Below, in pieces: positions 6,389 to 9,887 of a DNA stretch of 9,887 nt (positions within the stretch are counted from its first letter, which is position 1; each line of letters begins with the position of its first letter). The notes under the pieces were generated by a model, which searched no databases, was not told the DNA's origin, and saw only the letters and a program-made list of their open reading frames with translations. The DNA comes from Microbacteriaceae bacterium. GTDB lineage: Bacteria > Actinomycetota > Actinomycetes > Actinomycetales > Microbacteriaceae. The position numbers and the translations under genes were made by a program. The stretch is from contig JAUZFY010000337.1 in NCBI GenBank assembly GCA_030840185.1, forward strand, positions 1 to 9,887, in the 5' to 3' direction.

Positions 6389-7142
6389 AGATGTCAGCGG
6401 GCCAGTCATCGGACTCACCACCTACCTCGAACAGGCGCGAACGGGGGTGTGGGACGTTCCGGCGGCCTTCCTGCCAAAGGTCTACTTCGACAGTGTGGTT
6501 CAGGCGGGCGGCGTCGCCGTGTTGCTCCCGCCCCAGCCGGTGACGGCGGGCATCGCGGCCCGGGTGCTTGATGGCCTCGACGGTCTCATCCTCACCGGCG
6601 GCAAAGACGTCGATCCCGCCCGCTACGGCCAGCAGCCGCACGAGAAAACCGACGAGCCACGACGGGATCGCGACGCGTGGGAGGCAGCCCTCATCACCGC
6701 CGCCATCGAGAGGCAGTTGCCGTTCCTCGGTATCTGCCGCGGCGCTCAACTGCTCAATGTGACCCTCGGCGGCACCCTCCAGCAGCACCTGCCCGACCTG
6801 CTGGGAACGACCAAATACCAGCGAGGCGGCGGCGAATTCAGCCGCATCGGCGTGCTCGTCGACTCGGCCAGCGCCGTCGGTCGGCTCGTGGAGACTACCG
6901 ACCTCACGGTCGAGGTGTATCACCATCAGGCCATCGACGAGTTGGGCGATGGACTCCGCGTGACGGCGAGGAGCGAGGACGGGGTCGTGCAGGCCCTCGA
7001 GCTTGAGACCGTGCCATTCGGGCTTGCGGTGCAGTGGCATCCGGAACAGTCACCGGAAGACATCCGGCTGTTCGGAGGACTCGTGGATGCGGCGCGCGGC
7101 TATCACGTCGCGCGACGCGGTGCGGCGAGGGCGGACGCATGA
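6369..7142 (+). CDS. Class-I glutamine amidotransferase / PuuD-like gamma-glutamyl hydrolase
   Basis: A 257-residue cytosolic hydrolase of the peptidase C26 family, like gamma-glutamyl-GABA hydrolase PuuD (E. coli PuuD is close to this length). The nucleophile elbow is GICRGAQ with Cys123, and QWHPEQ supplies His224 and Glu226, so the catalytic triad is intact. LTGGKDVDPARYG (75-87) and GGTLQQHL (134-141) are also typical of the family. It would cleave the gamma-glutamyl amide bond at the end of the pathway, returning glutamate. I choose the GTG at 6369, preceded by GGGAGAGAG. The upstream ATG at 6339 would deepen the overlap with the synthetase gene to 50 nt and add ten residues not typical of the family. 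The 20-nt overlap upstream and ATGA overlap downstream indicate translational coupling. Confidence 0.9.
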   Translation: MVSNDSEDVSGPVIGLTTYLEQARTGVWDVPAAFLPKVYFDSVVQAGGVAVLLPPQPVTAGIAARVLDGLDGLILTGGKDVDPARYGQQPHEKTDEPRRDRDAWEAALITAAIERQLPFLGICRGAQLLNVTLGGTLQQHLPDLLGTTKYQRGGGEFSRIGVLVDSASAVGRLVETTDLTVEVYHHQAIDELGDGLRVTARSEDGVVQALELETVPFGLAVQWHPEQSPEDIRLFGGLVDAARGYHVARRGAARADA

Positions 7143-8524
7143 GCGTACAGCTCCCTGGCCAGCCCGTAGGGACTCTGCTACTCAATCCGGCCGACGAAAC
7201 CGAGCTTCGGGTGGTGCCGCACTCGAGCCGTGAGGAGGTCGATGAGGCTGTGGCCCGCGCCGCGGCGGCCCAGCGCATCTGGGCGACACTCGCTCCCGCC
7301 GAGCGCGCCGCAGGACTCCGGCGATTCGCGGCGGCCGTCGAGGGCGACCTCGAGACCCTCGCAGGCCTCGAGGTGCGAAATTCCGGCCACCCCATCACGC
7401 AGGCGCGATGGGAGGCGGGCCACGTCAGGGACGTTCTCAACTACTATGCGGCGGCGCCAGAACGGCTGCTCGGACGGCAGATTCCGGTGGCCGGCGGCAT
7501 CGACGTGACCTTCCTGGAACCGCTCGGCGTCGTCGGGATCATCGTGCCGTGGAACTTTCCGATGACGATTGCGGCGTGGGGCTTCGCGCCGGCGCTTGCC
7601 GCAGGCAACGCCGTCTTGCTCAAGCCCGCGGAGTGGACGCCACTCACAGCCATCCGATTGGGCGAGCTCGCCGTCGAGGCCGGCCTTCCCCGGGGTCTCT
7701 TCACGGTTCTTCCCGGTCGCGGCGATGTCGTCGGCGACCGATTCGTGACGAACCCGGGAGTGCGGAAGGTCGTCTTCACCGGGTCGACCGACGTGGGGAA
7801 ACGCGTCATGGCCGGTTGCGCCGAGCAGGTGAAGGCGGTGACGCTTGAGCTCGGCGGAAAGTCGGCCAACGTGGTGTTCGCCGATTCCGACCTGGAAAAG
7901 GCCGCGGCAACGGCGCCCTATGCGGTGTTCGAGAACGCCGGTCAGGACTGCTGTGCGAGAAGCCGGATACTGGTCGAGCGAAGCGCCTACGACCGGTTTC
8001 TCGAGCTTCTCGAGCCTGCAGTCAAGGGCGTGCGGGTTGGCGCCCCGACCGACGAGGCGACCGAGATGGGTCCGCTCGTCTCCGCGGCGCACCTCGAACG
8101 GGTCCGCTCTTACGTGACCGACGAGTCCCGGGTCGCCTTCCGCGGCAGCGCACCGGATGGTGCGGGGTTCTGGTTCGCGCCGACCGTGCTGTTGCCCGCC
8201 TCGCGCTCCGATCGATGCGTCACCGATGAAATATTCGGACCGGTCGTGACGGTGCTCCCTTTCGATGACGAGGCGGACGCGATCTCGCTCGCGAACGACA
8301 GCATCTACGGGCTTAGCGGTTCCATCTGGACCCGTGACATCGGCCGTGCGCTTCGGGTGTCCCGGGGAATCGAGAGCGGGAACCTGTCCGTGAACTCACA
8401 CTCGTCCGTGCGCTACTCGACGCCGTTCGGCGGGTTCAAACAAAGCGGACTCGGCCGCGAACTTGGCCCAGACGCGGCCGTTGGGTTTACCGAGACCAAA
8501 AACGTTTTCATCAGCACGGACTGA
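7139..8524 (+). CDS. NAD-dependent aldehyde dehydrogenase
   Basis: A 461-residue member of the aldehyde dehydrogenase superfamily that oxidises an aldehyde to a carboxylate in the cytosol. Motifs in order are PWNFP with catalytic Asn139, LKPAEW with Lys162 and Glu165 of the cofactor site, FTGSTDVGK (213-221), ELGGKS with general-base Glu237, FENAGQDC with nucleophile Cys271, EIFGP with Glu364, and FGGFKQSGLGRE (430-441). All key residues are present. It is slightly shorter than many relatives (about 480-495) because the N-terminal arm is short. The ATG at 7139 overlaps the previous stop as ATGA; only a weak GAGGG precedes it. Context suggests the substrate is a gamma-glutamylated amino aldehyde, as for PuuC in putrescine breakdown, but this enzyme family is broad and substrate assignment is inferred. 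Confidence 0.92.
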   Translation: MSVQLPGQPVGTLLLNPADETELRVVPHSSREEVDEAVARAAAAQRIWATLAPAERAAGLRRFAAAVEGDLETLAGLEVRNSGHPITQARWEAGHVRDVLNYYAAAPERLLGRQIPVAGGIDVTFLEPLGVVGIIVPWNFPMTIAAWGFAPALAAGNAVLLKPAEWTPLTAIRLGELAVEAGLPRGLFTVLPGRGDVVGDRFVTNPGVRKVVFTGSTDVGKRVMAGCAEQVKAVTLELGGKSANVVFADSDLEKAAATAPYAVFENAGQDCCARSRILVERSAYDRFLELLEPAVKGVRVGAPTDEATEMGPLVSAAHLERVRSYVTDESRVAFRGSAPDGAGFWFAPTVLLPASRSDRCVTDEIFGPVVTVLPFDDEADAISLANDSIYGLSGSIWTRDIGRALRVSRGIESGNLSVNSHSSVRYSTPFGGFKQSGLGRELGPDAAVGFTETKNVFISTD

Positions 8525-8560
8525 CACACCTCCACCACCACACGCAGGGAGCGCATTTCA

Positions 8561-9349
8561 ATGGCAGTACCGAAGATCGATCTCACACGGCGTCTCGCCG
8601 GAAAGGTCGCTGTCGTCACCGGCGGAGCGAGCGGCATTGGCCTTGCCACGGCGAAGCGGTTCGCCGCGGAGGGGGCAACGGTGGTGATCGCCGATTTCAA
8701 CCCAGTCAGCGGTGCCGCCGCCGCACAAGAGGTCGCTGGGCTTTTCGTGCAGGTCGACGTCACCGATGAGGATCAGGTCAACAACCTCTTCGCAGTGACC
8801 AACGAGACCTACGGCTCGGTAGACATCGCTTTCAACAACGCAGGGATATCGCCGCCCGACGACGACTCGATCGAAACCACCGAACTGCCAGCATGGCAAA
8901 ACGTGCAGGACGTCAACCTCAAGTCGGTGTACCTATGCTGCCGTGCCGCGCTCAAGTACATGGTCGCGCAAGGATCCGGGTCGATCATCAACACCGCGTC
9001 GTTCGTTGCCGTTCTCGGATCGGCGACGAGTCAGATCTCCTACACCGCGTCGAAGGGCGGGGTGCTCGCGATGAGCCGAGAGCTCGGAGTGCAGTTCGCT
9101 CGCCAGGGGATTCGGGTCAACGCCCTATGCCCCGGACCGGTGAATACGCCATTGCTTCAGGAGCTTTTTGCCAAGGATGAGGAGCGGGCACAGCGTCGTC
9201 TCGTGCACATTCCCACGGGACGGTTCGCGGAGCCAGAGGAGCTCGCCGCGGCAGTCGCCTTCCTCGCGAGCGACGACGCCTCATTCATCACCGCATCCAC
9301 CTTTCTTGTGGACGGCGGAATCAGCGCCGCGTACGTCACGCCGCTCTAA
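8561..9349 (+). CDS. SDR-family oxidoreductase
   Basis: A 262-residue classical short-chain dehydrogenase/reductase. The Rossmann motif TGGASGIG is at 20-27, Asp45 at the end of the second strand favours NAD(H) over NADP(H), and NNAG is at 92-95. The catalytic Ser147, Tyr161 and Lys165 are in NTASFVA and YTASK; the PGPVNTP segment (191-197) and the FLVDGG end (248-253) are typical. Such proteins are often labelled 3-oxoacyl-ACP reductase, but there is no fatty-acid context here. In this operon it most plausibly oxidises the alcohol group of gamma-glutamylethanolamide to the aldehyde for the ALDH encoded upstream. The ATG at 8561 has AGGGAG (8546-8551) 9 nt upstream. A 36-nt gap separates it from the ALDH gene, the only non-overlapping junction of the operon. 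Confidence 0.92.
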   Translation: MAVPKIDLTRRLAGKVAVVTGGASGIGLATAKRFAAEGATVVIADFNPVSGAAAAQEVAGLFVQVDVTDEDQVNNLFAVTNETYGSVDIAFNNAGISPPDDDSIETTELPAWQNVQDVNLKSVYLCCRAALKYMVAQGSGSIINTASFVAVLGSATSQISYTASKGGVLAMSRELGVQFARQGIRVNALCPGPVNTPLLQELFAKDEERAQRRLVHIPTGRFAEPEELAAAVAFLASDDASFITASTFLVDGGISAAYVTPL

Positions 9350-9887
9350 TGAGTGAGTCGGGAGAGGTCGGGGATCGACCCGACATCGCCGGCGAGGCAT
9401 TGTTTCGACCGGTCCGTGCCGGCAATGCGTTCGAGGAGACCGTCAGCCGTCTCCTGCAGGCGATCAGGTTGGGAATCGTGCCGCCGGGGGAGGCGCTTCC
9501 GGCGGAGCGCGAACTTGCGGCCCGATTCTCCGTGAGCCGTGACACGGTGCGGGACGCCATCCGCTCGCTCTCGGAGGCCGGATTCGTGGTGTCAAAACGC
9601 GGTCGCTACGGCGGGACCTTCGTCGCGGGGGCAACACCGAGCACGGCTCGGCCAGCGGACGGGGCCACTGGTTCGCGACCGACGGGCTCCGAGATCGACG
9701 ACATCCTCGCAATTCGGGAGATTCTCGAGGTCGGGGCCGCCCGTGCTGCGGCCGGCAATAGCCTGTCCGCGGGAGATCGCGATCTGCTGTGGGGACGGCT
9801 CGGCGAGACCGCTGCGGCGTCGATCGACGACTATCGGCGGCTGGATTCCCGCCTGCACCTGACGATCGGGGAGCTGGTCAAAGCTCC
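9349..9887 (+). CDS. FadR-type GntR transcriptional regulator (partial, cut by window end)
   Basis: The first 179 codons of a DNA-binding regulator run off the right edge of the window. The winged-helix domain spans about residues 20-95, with PPGEALPAERELAARFSVSR (45-64) and DTVRDAIRSLSEAGFV (65-80), the GntR signature. After a polar linker (about 95-113), an FCD-type effector domain begins, with IDDILAIREILEVGAARAA (116-134) and LDSRLHLTI (165-173). Asp166 and His170 there match the metal/ligand-binding residues of FCD domains. The start ATG overlaps the SDR stop as TAATG, and no Shine-Dalgarno is visible, so translation likely depends on reinitiation. It is probably the local, autogenously expressed repressor of the operon and the divergent permease, with a pathway metabolite as ligand. 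That role is inferred from position. Confidence 0.9.
   Translation, partial: MSESGEVGDRPDIAGEALFRPVRAGNAFEETVSRLLQAIRLGIVPPGEALPAERELAARFSVSRDTVRDAIRSLSEAGFVVSKRGRYGGTFVAGATPSTARPADGATGSRPTGSEIDDILAIREILEVGAARAAAGNSLSAGDRDLLWGRLGETAAASIDDYRRLDSRLHLTIGELVKA

Noticed and set aside
7178..8092. Long minus-strand frame (304 residues) inside the ALDH gene
   Set aside because: Antisense shadow of a GC-rich gene whose own frame contains every ALDH catalytic motif.
5021..9349. Assignment as a standard Puu putrescine operon
   Set aside because: No PuuB-type oxidase is in the window; the permease is ethanolamine-like and an SDR is present instead.
1..9887. CRISPR array, insertion sequence, phage or integrase genes
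   Set aside because: No spaced repeats, transposase, integrase or terminal repeats seen; the genes look like ordinary chromosomal metabolism.

Overview
This window comes from a high-GC Gram-positive bacterium, most likely an actinobacterium. The clues are strongly GC-biased third codon positions, purine-rich Shine-Dalgarno sites, a GTG start, a glutamine synthetase of the GlnA4 type, and a small actinobacterial YtxH-like membrane protein. Micrococcales/Microbacteriaceae is my best guess from overall look, not from a search.

The left part (1-3282) holds four genes that look unrelated to each other. They are an MHS-type MFS transporter (134-1540, +), a conserved-looking but unrecognised 111-residue protein (1551-1886, -) that converges on it over a hairpin, a 60-residue single-span membrane protein (2079-2261, +), and a 167-residue protein with a folded N-terminus and a long acidic tail (2689-3192, -). 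The space between the second and third genes carries a perfect 17-nt dyad and a 12-nt palindrome. The 427-nt gap at 2262-2688 has no convincing gene. It does contain two adjacent stem-loops (9 and 16 base pairs) whose G-U pairs work only if the plus strand is transcribed, so it is a candidate structured RNA.

The right part (3283-9887) is one catabolic locus. An ethanolamine-permease-type APC transporter (minus strand) diverges from a tightly packed plus-strand operon: GlnA4-like glutamine synthetase, class-I amidotransferase/PuuD-like gamma-glutamyl hydrolase, aldehyde dehydrogenase, short-chain dehydrogenase, and a FadR-type GntR regulator cut by the window edge. Three of the four junctions inside the operon overlap (20 nt, ATGA, TAATG).

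Read together, the genes suggest import of ethanolamine or a related amino alcohol and gamma-glutamylation of its amine. The SDR would then oxidise the alcohol, the ALDH would oxidise the aldehyde to the acid, and the PuuD-like enzyme would release glutamate plus the amino acid (glycine, if the substrate is ethanolamine). It resembles the Puu putrescine route, but an alcohol dehydrogenase stands where the FAD amine oxidase PuuB would be. No ammonia-lyase or microcompartment genes are present in the window. The first step is established for Streptomyces GlnA4; the later steps are my inference from gene content.
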